From NCBI GenBank assembly GCA_049322755.1, contig JBMOQX010000022.1:1-8991 (forward strand): a DNA stretch of 8,991 bases, in the 5' to 3' direction. The position numbers and the translations under genes were made by a program. The stretch is from DATIUV01 sp049322755 (GTDB lineage: Bacteria > Pseudomonadota > Gammaproteobacteria > Burkholderiales > UBA6910). This document shows, one piece after another, positions 1 to 5,488 of this stretch. Within the stretch, counting starts at the first letter, position 1. Each line of letters starts with the position of its first letter. The notes under the pieces were generated by a model, which worked only from the letters and a program-made list of their open reading frames with translations, ran no database searches and was not told the origin of the DNA.

Positions 1-2
1 CC

Positions 3-332
3 CAGGGCAACGCCATCGCCTACACCCTGGACGCGATGGGCAACCGCACCGCCGAGCGCGTCTACGGGGCGGGCGCGAGCCTGGTGCAGCAGCTCACCCG
101 CGAGTACTCCAGCGTGAACCGCCTCACGAAGCTCATCGGCGGCACCAACCCCGTGGGGCAGGTGACCCAGTACGCCTACGACGATAACGGCAACGTGACC
201 GCCGTCGATGGGCCGCTCCCCGGCGCCGCCGACACCACCGCCTTCGAGTACGATTCCCTCGATCGCCTCACCAAGTCGACCGACCCGCTCGCCGGCCAGA
301 CCCGCTACAGCTACAGCGCCCTCAGCGATTAA
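3..332 (+). CDS. RHS/YD-repeat protein, 3' fragment (5' end outside window)
   Basis: The reading frame is open from base 3, so the gene starts before the window; an internal ATG at 36 is not a credible start. The 109 visible residues are tandem YD repeats of the RHS family: a unit with DAMGNRTAE, one running YSSVNRLTKL to QYAYDDNGNVT, and one with FEYDSLDRLTKSTDP. RHS and wall-associated YD-repeat proteins are large secreted or surface proteins whose repeats form a shell around a C-terminal toxin or adhesive tip. The frame ends abruptly after YSYSALSD, where the next repeat should continue as Y-D-x-L-G. There is no conserved RHS core (the PGQYxDxExGLxYNxxRxYDP type motif) and no tip domain. 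I infer a truncated or decaying gene end rather than a natural C-terminus; an orphan repeat cassette from recombination is equally possible. The family assignment is firm; functionality is doubtful. Confidence 0.8.
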   Translation, partial: QGNAIAYTLDAMGNRTAERVYGAGASLVQQLTREYSSVNRLTKLIGGTNPVGQVTQYAYDDNGNVTAVDGPLPGAADTTAFEYDSLDRLTKSTDPLAGQTRYSYSALSD

Positions 333-402
333 AGCGACCGTCCTAAAGTATTTCTGACCGCTCGATCGTGCGGACGGGGTCGGACCAGACATTCCGCCCA
401 CG
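333..402. other. Short AT-richer gap after the RHS fragment
   Basis: These 70 bases lie between the RHS stop and the stop of the minus-strand gene and are less GC-rich than the flanks. They contain a 16-base imperfect palindrome (358-373, CCGC-T-CGATCG-T-GCGG, one mismatched pair) and, at 376-386, GGGGTCGGACC with the small inverted repeat GGTC-G-GACC. GGGGTC(A/G)GACC strings recur in intergenic repeats and transposon debris of GC-rich proteobacteria as I remember them, so this could be a recombination scar, but no transposase or target-site duplication is visible. I see no T-run terminator. Confidence 0.35.
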
Positions 403-855
403 CTAAAAATCGAACTCCACCCGGTTGTCGCTCTCCGCCATCGCCCGCCGAACGCGCGGCTCCGCACCGGAGAAGTCCACCAAAGCGTGATGGCGCGTTT
501 CCAGCTCCCGCAACATCCAGGCGATTTCGGACGGGTGCACCGGCGCGCCGTTGCGCACCAGGTGGCGGAGCCGCACGCCGGTGTCCTCGACGCGGAAGAA
601 GAATGGAAGCGGCAGCTTAAGCGGCAGCAGCTGCGTGTGGACCAGCCACTCGATGGGCGTCGGCCGGGGGCCGGGCGTCTGGCGGACGTCGACGCGGAAG
701 TGGCCGGCGCCGCCGCCTTCCTTGAGCAGCTCCTCGATCCAGCCGGGGGTCAGCCCGCGGTGAACGATGACGGTGCGCCCGGCGAAGCGGGCGTGGAACC
801 GCGCCCACTCGCTCCCGGAACGCCCGCGGAAAGCCGCTATAATCCGCGCAAACAC
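403..855 (-). CDS. Hypothetical protein, 150 aa, unrecognised
   Basis: I do not recognise this protein. Codons end in G or C as in the neighbouring genes, while the plus-strand frame opposite reads as low-complexity Arg/Ala/His-rich shadow, so the minus strand is the coding one. The proposed start is GTG at 855, with no good Shine-Dalgarno (only GGGG a few bases upstream); no other ATG or GTG is available in the N-terminal third. There is no signal peptide or membrane helix. The sequence is rich in Arg, His and Pro, with a hydrophobic/aromatic centre (LPLKLPLPFFFRVED near residues 77-91), then VRLRHLVRNG, a likely helix (EIAWMLRELETRHHALV, about 109-125) and an acidic C-terminus ending VEFDF. 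It is probably a small soluble cytoplasmic protein. It is divergent from metX with 17 bases between the starts, so the two may share a promoter region. No function is proposed. Confidence 0.6.
   Translation of the reverse strand: MFARIIAAFRGRSGSEWARFHARFAGRTVIVHRGLTPGWIEELLKEGGGAGHFRVDVRQTPGPRPTPIEWLVHTQLLPLKLPLPFFFRVEDTGVRLRHLVRNGAPVHPSEIAWMLRELETRHHALVDFSGAEPRVRRAMAESDNRVEFDF
838..843 (+). promoter_or_regulatory. Candidate -10 box for metX
   Basis: A perfect TATAAT stands 29 bases before the metX ATG, inside the first codons of the divergent gene. A start near base 850 would give a leader of about 20 nt. No convincing TTGACA-like -35 is present at 16-18 bp spacing (the region reads CCCGGAA), so the call rests on the -10 alone. 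Confidence 0.4.
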
Positions 856-861
856 CGCCCC

Positions 862-867
862 ATTATA
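862..867 (-). promoter_or_regulatory. Candidate -10 box for the divergent hypothetical gene
   Basis: Read on the minus strand this is TATAAT, ending 6 bases before the proposed GTG start at 855. Transcription from it would begin at or just inside the gene, giving a leaderless or nearly leaderless message, or else the annotated start is wrong. It lies 18 bp from the plus-strand TATAAT, so polymerase could hardly occupy both at once. No clear -35 is seen. Confidence 0.3.
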
Positions 868-872
868 AGTCG

Positions 873-2012
873 ATGCAGGATCCCCATTCCGTCGGCTCGG
901 TCGTGCCCCAGACGGCGACGTTCGAGGAGCCGCTCACCCTCAAGAGCCGGCGGGTCCTGCCGCGCTACGAGCTGGTCTTTGAGACCTACGGAGAACTCAA
1001 CGCCGAGCGCTCCAACGCGGTGCTGGTCTGCCACGCGCTCTCGGGCAACCACCACGTGGCGGGCTACTATGGCGATGACCGCAAGAGCGTCGGCTGGTGG
1101 GACAACATGGTGGGCCCCGGCAAGCCCATCGACACCAGCCGCTTTTTCGTCATCGGCGTGAACAACCTCGGCGGCTGCCACGGCTCCACCGGCCCGTCCA
1201 CCATCGATCCGGAAACCGGCAAGCCCTACGGCGCGTCGTTCCCGGTGGTGACGGTGGAGGACTGGGTGGCGTCCCAGGCACGGCTTGCCGACCGGCTCGG
1301 CATCGAGCGCTTCGCGGCGATCCTGGGTGGCAGCCTCGGCGGCATGCAGGCGCTGCAGTGGGCGATCGATTTCCCCGCGCGGGTGCGCCACGTGATCGCC
1401 ATCGCCGCGGCGCCCAAGCTGACGGCGCAGAACATCGCCTTCAACGACGTCGCGCGCCAGGCGATCCTCACTGACCCGGCCTACAGCCAGGGCAATTTCT
1501 ACGAGGCCGGGATGGCGCCGCGCTGGGGCCTGCGGCTCGCGCGCATGCTGGGCCACATCACCTACCTGTCGGATGACTCGATGGCGGAGAAATTCGGCCG
1601 CGAGCTGCGCCATGGCGAGTATCACTACGGCTTCGGCGTGGAGTTCGAGATCGAGTCCTACCTGCGCTACCAGGGTGACAAATTCGCGTCCCACTTCGAT
1701 GCCAACACCTACCTGCTGATGACCAAGGCGCTGGACTATTTCGACCCGGCGCTGGAGCACGGCGGCGACCTGTCGGCGGCGTTCAAGGCCGCGCAGGCGA
1801 GCTTCCTGATCGTGTCGTTCACGTCCGACTGGCGCTTCTCGCCGGGGCGCTCGCGCGACATCGTCAAGGCGCTGCTGGACAACAAGCTCAATGCCACCTA
1901 TGCCGAGATCACCTCGGCCCACGGCCACGACTCGTTCCTGATGGAAGATCCCCATTACCATGCGCTGATGGCGGCGTACATGAACGGCATCGCCGCGGAG
2001 GCCGCCCGATGA
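873..2012 (+). CDS. metX: Homoserine O-acyltransferase MetX (probably succinyltransferase)
   Basis: MetX acylates homoserine with an acyl-CoA, the committing step of methionine synthesis in the cytoplasm. The 379-residue protein is full length for this alpha/beta-hydrolase family. Visible marks are ETYGELN (37-43), CHALSGNHH (53-61), GGCHGSTGPS (100-109), the nucleophile elbow GGSLGGMQALQW with Ser154, Asp319 in SFTSDWRFSP, and His352 in SAHGHDSFL; the Ser-Asp-His spacing fits known MetX enzymes. The family contains acetyl- and succinyl-transferases. From memory, the Arg after Asp-Trp (Arg321) is associated with succinyl-CoA use (MetXS) in beta/gammaproteobacteria, so I lean to succinyltransferase without being able to prove it. 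The ATG at 873 gives the normal N-terminus, but the Shine-Dalgarno is weak. A TATAAT lies upstream. The stop overlaps the metW start (ATGA), indicating translational coupling. No SAM riboswitch is seen in the short leader. Confidence 0.95.
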   Translation: MQDPHSVGSVVPQTATFEEPLTLKSRRVLPRYELVFETYGELNAERSNAVLVCHALSGNHHVAGYYGDDRKSVGWWDNMVGPGKPIDTSRFFVIGVNNLGGCHGSTGPSTIDPETGKPYGASFPVVTVEDWVASQARLADRLGIERFAAILGGSLGGMQALQWAIDFPARVRHVIAIAAAPKLTAQNIAFNDVARQAILTDPAYSQGNFYEAGMAPRWGLRLARMLGHITYLSDDSMAEKFGRELRHGEYHYGFGVEFEIESYLRYQGDKFASHFDANTYLLMTKALDYFDPALEHGGDLSAAFKAAQASFLIVSFTSDWRFSPGRSRDIVKALLDNKLNATYAEITSAHGHDSFLMEDPHYHALMAAYMNGIAAEAAR

Positions 2013-2650
2013 CCGAGCCGCTGCCAGCGCCCCCGGGCGCCAGCCCGTACGCCACGGCGCTCGCCGCCGCCCGCCCCGATTTCGAGGCGATCGCGCGCTG
2101 GATCCGCCCCGGCTCCGAGGTGCTGGACCTGGGCTGCGGCGACGGGTCGCTGCTGGCCTACCTGCGCGAGACGCGCGAGACCCACGGCTACGGCGTCGAG
2201 ATCAGCGACGCCAACATCGTCGCCTGCGTGAAGAACCGCGTGAACGTGATCCAGATGGACCTGGAGGCCGGGCTGTCGGGATTCGAGGACGATTCCTTCG
2301 ACTACGTGATCCTGTCCCTGACGCTGCAGGCGATGCGCCGCACCGAGCGCATCCTGCGCGAGATCCTGCGGGTCGGCAAGGAAGGCATCGTGTCGTTCCC
2401 CAACTTCGGCCACTGGACCCACCGGGCGCAGATCCTGATGGGGCGCATGCCGGTATCGAAGCACCTGCCCTACCAGTGGTTCGACACGCCCAACGTCCAC
2501 CTGTGCACGCTCAGGGATTTCGAGGCCTTCTGCACCCAGCACGGCATCCGCGTCCTGGAGCGCATGGTGCTGGGCAACCGCGGCGTGGTGCGCGCGCTGC
2601 CCAACCTCCTGGGTTCACTGGCGGTCTACCGCTTCGAGCAGCTGCGCTAG
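2009..2650 (+). CDS. metW: Methionine biosynthesis protein MetW
   Basis: MetW is a class I SAM-methyltransferase-fold protein encoded directly after metX in many proteobacteria and reported to be needed for, or to stimulate, MetX activity; its own methyl acceptor is unclear. The 213 residues show SAM motif I VLDLGCGDGSLL (38-49), the acidic residue of motif II in YGVEIS (Glu64), FDYVILSLTLQAM (98-109), and the family-specific stretch FPNFGHWTHRAQ (130-141) followed by PYQWFDTPNVHLCTLRDFE. The start ATG overlaps the metX stop by four bases and has a strong GGAGG at 1997-2001 with 7-base spacing, so both coupling and independent initiation are possible. The N-terminus is somewhat longer than in many MetW proteins and Pro/Ala-rich. 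It surely shares a transcript with metX. Confidence 0.95.
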   Translation: MTEPLPAPPGASPYATALAAARPDFEAIARWIRPGSEVLDLGCGDGSLLAYLRETRETHGYGVEISDANIVACVKNRVNVIQMDLEAGLSGFEDDSFDYVILSLTLQAMRRTERILREILRVGKEGIVSFPNFGHWTHRAQILMGRMPVSKHLPYQWFDTPNVHLCTLRDFEAFCTQHGIRVLERMVLGNRGVVRALPNLLGSLAVYRFEQLR

Positions 2651-2662
2651 CTAGCCGACGCC

Positions 2663-2689
2663 CGCGCGGCCAGCCGATCCCGCCGCGCG
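2663..2689 (+). other. GC-rich hairpin between metW and the DUF4426 gene
   Basis: An exact 8-bp inverted repeat, CGCGCGGC (2663-2670) and GCCGCGCG (2682-2689), encloses an 11-base loop. No T-run follows, so it does not meet the rule for an intrinsic terminator. It may protect the metXW 3' end, weaken read-through, or assist Rho-independent stopping poorly. It sits 13 bases before the TATAAT that would serve the next gene. Confidence 0.4.
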
Positions 2690-2702
2690 CGCTGCGATTG
2701 CC

Positions 2703-2708
2703 TATAAT
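2703..2708 (+). promoter_or_regulatory. Candidate -10 box for the DUF4426 gene
   Basis: A perfect TATAAT stands 33 bases before the GTG start in an otherwise very GC-rich gap. It is preceded by TTGCC, close to but not a proper extended -10 TG, and there is no TTGACA-like -35 at the usual distance. It suggests the gene can be transcribed separately from metXW. Confidence 0.4.
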
Positions 2709-2729
2709 TGAAGCTCATCACGCGTCCAC

Positions 2730-2735
2730 AGGAGG
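2730..2735 (+). promoter_or_regulatory. Strong ribosome binding site fixing the GTG start at 2742
   Basis: AGGAGG lies 6 bases before GTG at 2742. The nearer ATG at 2737 reads only four codons before TGA, so this site decides for the GTG start. Confidence 0.7.
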
Positions 2736-2741
2736 AATGCC

Positions 2742-3173
2742 GTGCGTTTGACTGCCGGATTGCTGTTAGTGGCGGGGCTTGCGTTCGCGGGCGCCGCGTC
2801 GGCCGAGATCTTCAAGAAATTCGGCGACTACGAGGTGCACTACAACGCGCTGACTACGGCGGACCTGGCGCCGGAAGTGGCCAAGACCTACGGCATCCAG
2901 CGCAGCCGCAACCGCGGCATGCTCACCGTGGCGGTGCTCAAGCGTAACGCGCTCGGCGTCACCCAGCCGGTGCCGGCGAAGATCGAGGCCAAGGCGGTCA
3001 ATCTGACGGCGCAGATGACGCCCATCGAAATGCGCGAGATCAAGGAGCAGGCCGCGGTCTATTACATCGGCGATTTTCCGCTCGCAACCGAAGTCCTGCG
3101 ATTCGAGATCCGGGTCATGCCGGAAGGTGCGGCCGGCCCGCATCAGTTCGGCTTCGAGCGGCGCTTCTATTGA
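2742..3173 (+). CDS. Secreted DUF4426 family protein
   Basis: This 143-residue protein has a clean Sec signal peptide: Arg2, a hydrophobic core to about residue 17, and a cleavage site after GAASA (21). The mature part, starting EIFKKFGDYEVHYNALTTADL, resembles the DUF4426 family, which sits beside metX/metW in Pseudomonas-type genomes as I recall; its function is unknown. Other visible segments are YGIQRSRNRGMLTVAVLK (50-67), where Arg/Asn-rich and beta-strand parts alternate, and a C-terminal FEIRVMPEG and FGFERRFY. There is no cysteine in the mature protein, so no disulfides and no lipobox. It is probably a soluble periplasmic beta-rich domain. The GTG start is fixed by a strong AGGAGG. 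Its stop lies inside the end of convergent ampG (7-base overlap). The link to methionine synthesis is by position only. Confidence 0.85.
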   Translation: MRLTAGLLLVAGLAFAGAASAEIFKKFGDYEVHYNALTTADLAPEVAKTYGIQRSRNRGMLTVAVLKRNALGVTQPVPAKIEAKAVNLTAQMTPIEMREIKEQAAVYYIGDFPLATEVLRFEIRVMPEGAAGPHQFGFERRFY

Positions 3174-4573
3174 CTTTCCGCCGGCGGCGGCCCGCGCCCT
3201 CCGCCGTGCGGCTGCACCCGCCCCGCCAGCCACACCAACGCCAGCACCGGAATGCCGAGAATGGCAGTGCCGGTGAAGAACGCCGCGTAGCCGAACTGGT
3301 CCACCGCCACGCCGGAGAAGCCCGCCAGGAATTTGGGCGCCAGCAGCATCACCGAGCTGAACAGCGCGTACTGGGTGGCCGAGTAGGCCACGTTGGTGAG
3401 GCCGGACAGATAGGCGATGAACGCGGCGCTGGCGATGCCGGCGCTCAGATTGTCGGCGGAAACCGCCAGCATCAGTCCCGGCAGATCGTGGCCGCGGCCC
3501 GCCAGCCAGGCGAACAGCAGGTTGGTGGCGGCGGAGAGCAGCGCCCCCAGGAAAAGCACCCGCAGCACGCCGATGCGCAGGCACAGCACGCCGCCCAGCG
3601 CAGCTCCCGCCAGCGTCATGATGACGCCATAGACCTTGGAAACCGCGCTCACCTCGTCCTTGGTGTAGCCCATGTCGACGTAGAACGGGTTGGCCATCAC
3701 ACCCATCACCACGTCGGCAATGCGGTAGGTGCCGATCAGCAGCAGCAGCAGCAGCGCCTGCCATCGGTAACGGAAGATGAAATCGAGGAACGGGCTCAGC
3801 ACCGCCGCGTGGATCCAGGCGAGAAAGTGCGCCAGCCAGCGCGGCAGCCGCGTGTCGGCTTCGAGCCGCGCCCGCACCCGACGCTCGCGCTCCAGCGTCT
3901 CGCGCGAAACCCGCCGCTCCGGCTCGGGCGAAAGCAGCACCGTCACCATACCGACCGACATCAGCGCCGCCATCACCAGATAGGCCATCGTCCAGGGAAA
4001 GTGCTCGTACGCAGCCTCATTGGCATCGAAGCGGGCGGCAACCCACAGCACACCGGCGGAGGCGGCGATCATCGCCAGCCGGTAGCCGGTCTGGTATGCC
4101 GCCGCCATGGCGCCCTGGAACTCCACCGCCGCCGACTCGATACGGAAGGCATCCAGCGCGATATCCTGGGTGGCCGAGGCGAACGCCGCCAGCAGCGCGA
4201 ACGCCACCAGCCGGTCGAGATGCGTCGCCGGATCGGTGAGTGCCATGCCCGCCAGGCTGAGCGCGATCACCACCTGTGACAGCAACAGCCAGCTGCGGCG
4301 CCGGCCCAGCAGGCGCGTGAGCAGCGGCAGGCGCAGCCGGTCGACCAGCGGCGCCCACGCCCACTTCAGCGCGTAGGCGAGGCCGACCCAGCTCAGGAAA
4401 CCGATGGTGCTGCGGTCGATCCCGGCTTCGCGCAGCCAGAACGCCAGCGTTCCCACCACCAGCAGCAGCGGCAGCCCGGCGGAGAAACCCAGCAGCAGCA
4501 TGCGCGCGACGCGCGGCTCGAGATAAGCGCGAAATGCGTCGGACCAGCGCCGGCGATCGGGCGGCGCGCTCAA
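3167..4573 (-). CDS. ampG: AmpG family muropeptide MFS transporter
   Basis: AmpG is the inner-membrane major-facilitator permease importing GlcNAc-anhydroMurNAc muropeptides for cell-wall recycling; in species with AmpR/AmpC it also feeds beta-lactamase induction. The 468 residues fit the family (about 490 in E. coli). The N-terminus reads RAYLEPRVARMLLLGFSAGLPLLL, the classic AmpG opening. Further marks are WAWAPLVDRL (71-80), ATQDIALDAFRIE (134-146), YRIADVVMGVMANPFY (283-298) and some 12-14 hydrophobic helices. A charged Arg/Glu-rich cytoplasmic loop (about 216-248) separates the halves. The frame stays open far upstream through xthA, but that part is shadow. I chose TTG at 4573, whose TTGA overlaps the xthA stop and gives MSAPPDRRRWSDAFRAYLEP, a normal family start; the next ATG (4502) would cut into the first helix. 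It is therefore translationally coupled to xthA. The 3' end overlaps the convergent DUF4426 gene. Confidence 0.9.
   Translation of the reverse strand: MSAPPDRRRWSDAFRAYLEPRVARMLLLGFSAGLPLLLVVGTLAFWLREAGIDRSTIGFLSWVGLAYALKWAWAPLVDRLRLPLLTRLLGRRRSWLLLSQVVIALSLAGMALTDPATHLDRLVAFALLAAFASATQDIALDAFRIESAAVEFQGAMAAAYQTGYRLAMIAASAGVLWVAARFDANEAAYEHFPWTMAYLVMAALMSVGMVTVLLSPEPERRVSRETLERERRVRARLEADTRLPRWLAHFLAWIHAAVLSPFLDFIFRYRWQALLLLLLIGTYRIADVVMGVMANPFYVDMGYTKDEVSAVSKVYGVIMTLAGAALGGVLCLRIGVLRVLFLGALLSAATNLLFAWLAGRGHDLPGLMLAVSADNLSAGIASAAFIAYLSGLTNVAYSATQYALFSSVMLLAPKFLAGFSGVAVDQFGYAAFFTGTAILGIPVLALVWLAGRVQPHGGGRGPPPAESQ
3737..3754. repeat. (CAG)6 trinucleotide run inside ampG
   Basis: Six uninterrupted CAG units, read as CTG on the coding strand, encode Leu274-Leu279 in a membrane helix of AmpG (WQALLLLLLIG). 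Copy-number slippage would change the helix by whole leucines without shifting the frame. Confidence 0.9.
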
Positions 4574-5406
4574 GAGCCGCGGGCTCCGCGCCGGGCGGGA
4601 GCAGGCGCGGCCGCCGGCCTCTGGGCGAAAGGCACGTCGTAGTCGATGATCAGCGGCGCGTGATCGGAGAAGCGCTGCGCCTTGTAGACGGCGGCCTTCT
4701 TCGCGGTGGCGGCGATGCCGGGCGTGGCGATCTGGTAATCGATGCGCCAGCCCACGTTCTTGGCCCACGCCTGGCCGCGGTTGGACCACCAGGTGTAGGC
4801 CTCGCCGGTGGCATCGGGACAGAGGCTGCGATGCACGTCGACGAAATGCAGGCGGTCGAACACCTTGCTGAGCCAGGCGCGCTCTTCCGGCAGGAATCCG
4901 GAGTTCTTCTGGTTGGAGCGCCAGTTCTTGAGGTCGATTTCCCGGTGGGCGATGTTGATGTCGCCGCAGAGAATCACTTCGCGGCCGCTCGTTGCCAGCT
5001 TGCGCAGGTGCGGATAGAAGCGCTCCATGAAGCTGAACTTGGCGGCCTGCCGCTCCGGTCCGCTGGAGCCGGACGGGACATACAGCGACACCACGGACAG
5101 CGGCCCGAAGTCGGCCTGCAGATAGCGGCCTTCGGCGTCGATGTCGGGAATGCCGACGCCCTCCACCACCCGGTCGGGCTCGCGCCGGCAGTAGAGTCCA
5201 ACGCCGCTGTAGCCGCGCCGCCGGGAAAAATGGAAATAGCCGGCGAGGTTGCCGACCTTGCGCATGGCCGGCGCGAGATCGTCCGCCAGCGCCTTCAGCT
5301 CCTGCACGCAGACCACATCGGCGCGCTGGCGCTTCATCCAATCCAGAAAACCCTTGGCCGACGCCGAGCGGATGCCGTTCAGGTTGAGGGTGACGATGCG
5401 CAGCAC
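4570..5406 (-). CDS. xthA: Exodeoxyribonuclease III (AP endonuclease family)
   Basis: This Mg-dependent enzyme degrades 3' ends of double-stranded DNA and nicks abasic sites in base-excision repair. The 278 residues are full length and show the EEP-fold active site: LNLNGIRSA (7-15), Glu36 in VQELK, Tyr109 in LYVPSG, Asp149/Asn151 in CGDINIAHREIDL, Asp223 in WRIDYQIATP, and Asp248-His249 in FSDHAPLI. The intact catalytic set argues against the related RNA-binding regulator Crc, which lies beside pyrE in Pseudomonas but has lost activity. The start is GTG at 5406, giving the family N-terminus LRIVTLNLNGIR; GAAAGG lies about 10 bases upstream on the minus strand. The C-terminus has an Ala/Pro/Arg-rich tail (about 262-278). 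It is divergent from pyrE across 82 bases and coupled to ampG by a TTGA overlap. Confidence 0.95.
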   Translation of the reverse strand: MLRIVTLNLNGIRSASAKGFLDWMKRQRADVVCVQELKALADDLAPAMRKVGNLAGYFHFSRRRGYSGVGLYCRREPDRVVEGVGIPDIDAEGRYLQADFGPLSVVSLYVPSGSSGPERQAAKFSFMERFYPHLRKLATSGREVILCGDINIAHREIDLKNWRSNQKNSGFLPEERAWLSKVFDRLHFVDVHRSLCPDATGEAYTWWSNRGQAWAKNVGWRIDYQIATPGIAATAKKAAVYKAQRFSDHAPLIIDYDVPFAQRPAAAPAPARRGARGS

Positions 5407-5488
5407 TGGCTAAAAACCTTTCGGCGAATTAGAGTCGGGGCAACGCGCCGCGCAGGGCGCCCGTCCAGCATCCGGTTCGAGGGTCGGT
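5407..5488. promoter_or_regulatory. Divergent xthA/pyrE intergenic region
   Basis: These 82 bases must hold promoters for both directions. On the minus strand TCTAAT (5428-5433) is a possible -10 for xthA, though it would put the start of transcription almost at the ribosome site. The 8-base palindrome GGGCGCCC (5455-5462) is a possible operator or simply GC-rich sequence. Before pyrE, GAGGG (5479-5483) is 5 bases from the ATG. I see no leader peptide or T-run attenuator of the enterobacterial rph-pyrE type. Confidence 0.35.

Noticed and set aside
333..402. Complete insertion sequence or attachment site after the RHS fragment
   Set aside because: No transposase, terminal inverted repeat pair or target duplication can be seen; only a short palindrome and one repeat-like string.
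487..1161. 224-residue plus-strand open frame opposite the hypothetical gene and into metX
   Set aside because: It runs out of frame into metX and its sequence has the Arg/His/Ala-rich look of a reverse-complement shadow.
837..1961. 374-residue minus-strand open frame opposite metX
   Set aside because: It is the antisense shadow of a clear full-length metX; the composition is Arg/His/Val/Gly-rich without any domain, as expected from high GC.
4574..5341. N-terminal extension of the ampG frame to 724 residues
   Set aside because: The extension overlaps xthA in another frame and looks like shadow sequence; the AmpG family N-terminus begins at the TTG at 4573. A fused two-domain protein is not supported.
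4570..5406. Crc catabolite-repression regulator instead of exonuclease III
   Set aside because: Location beside pyrE suggested it, but all nuclease active-site residues (Glu36, Tyr109, Asp149, Asn151, Asp248, His249) are present.
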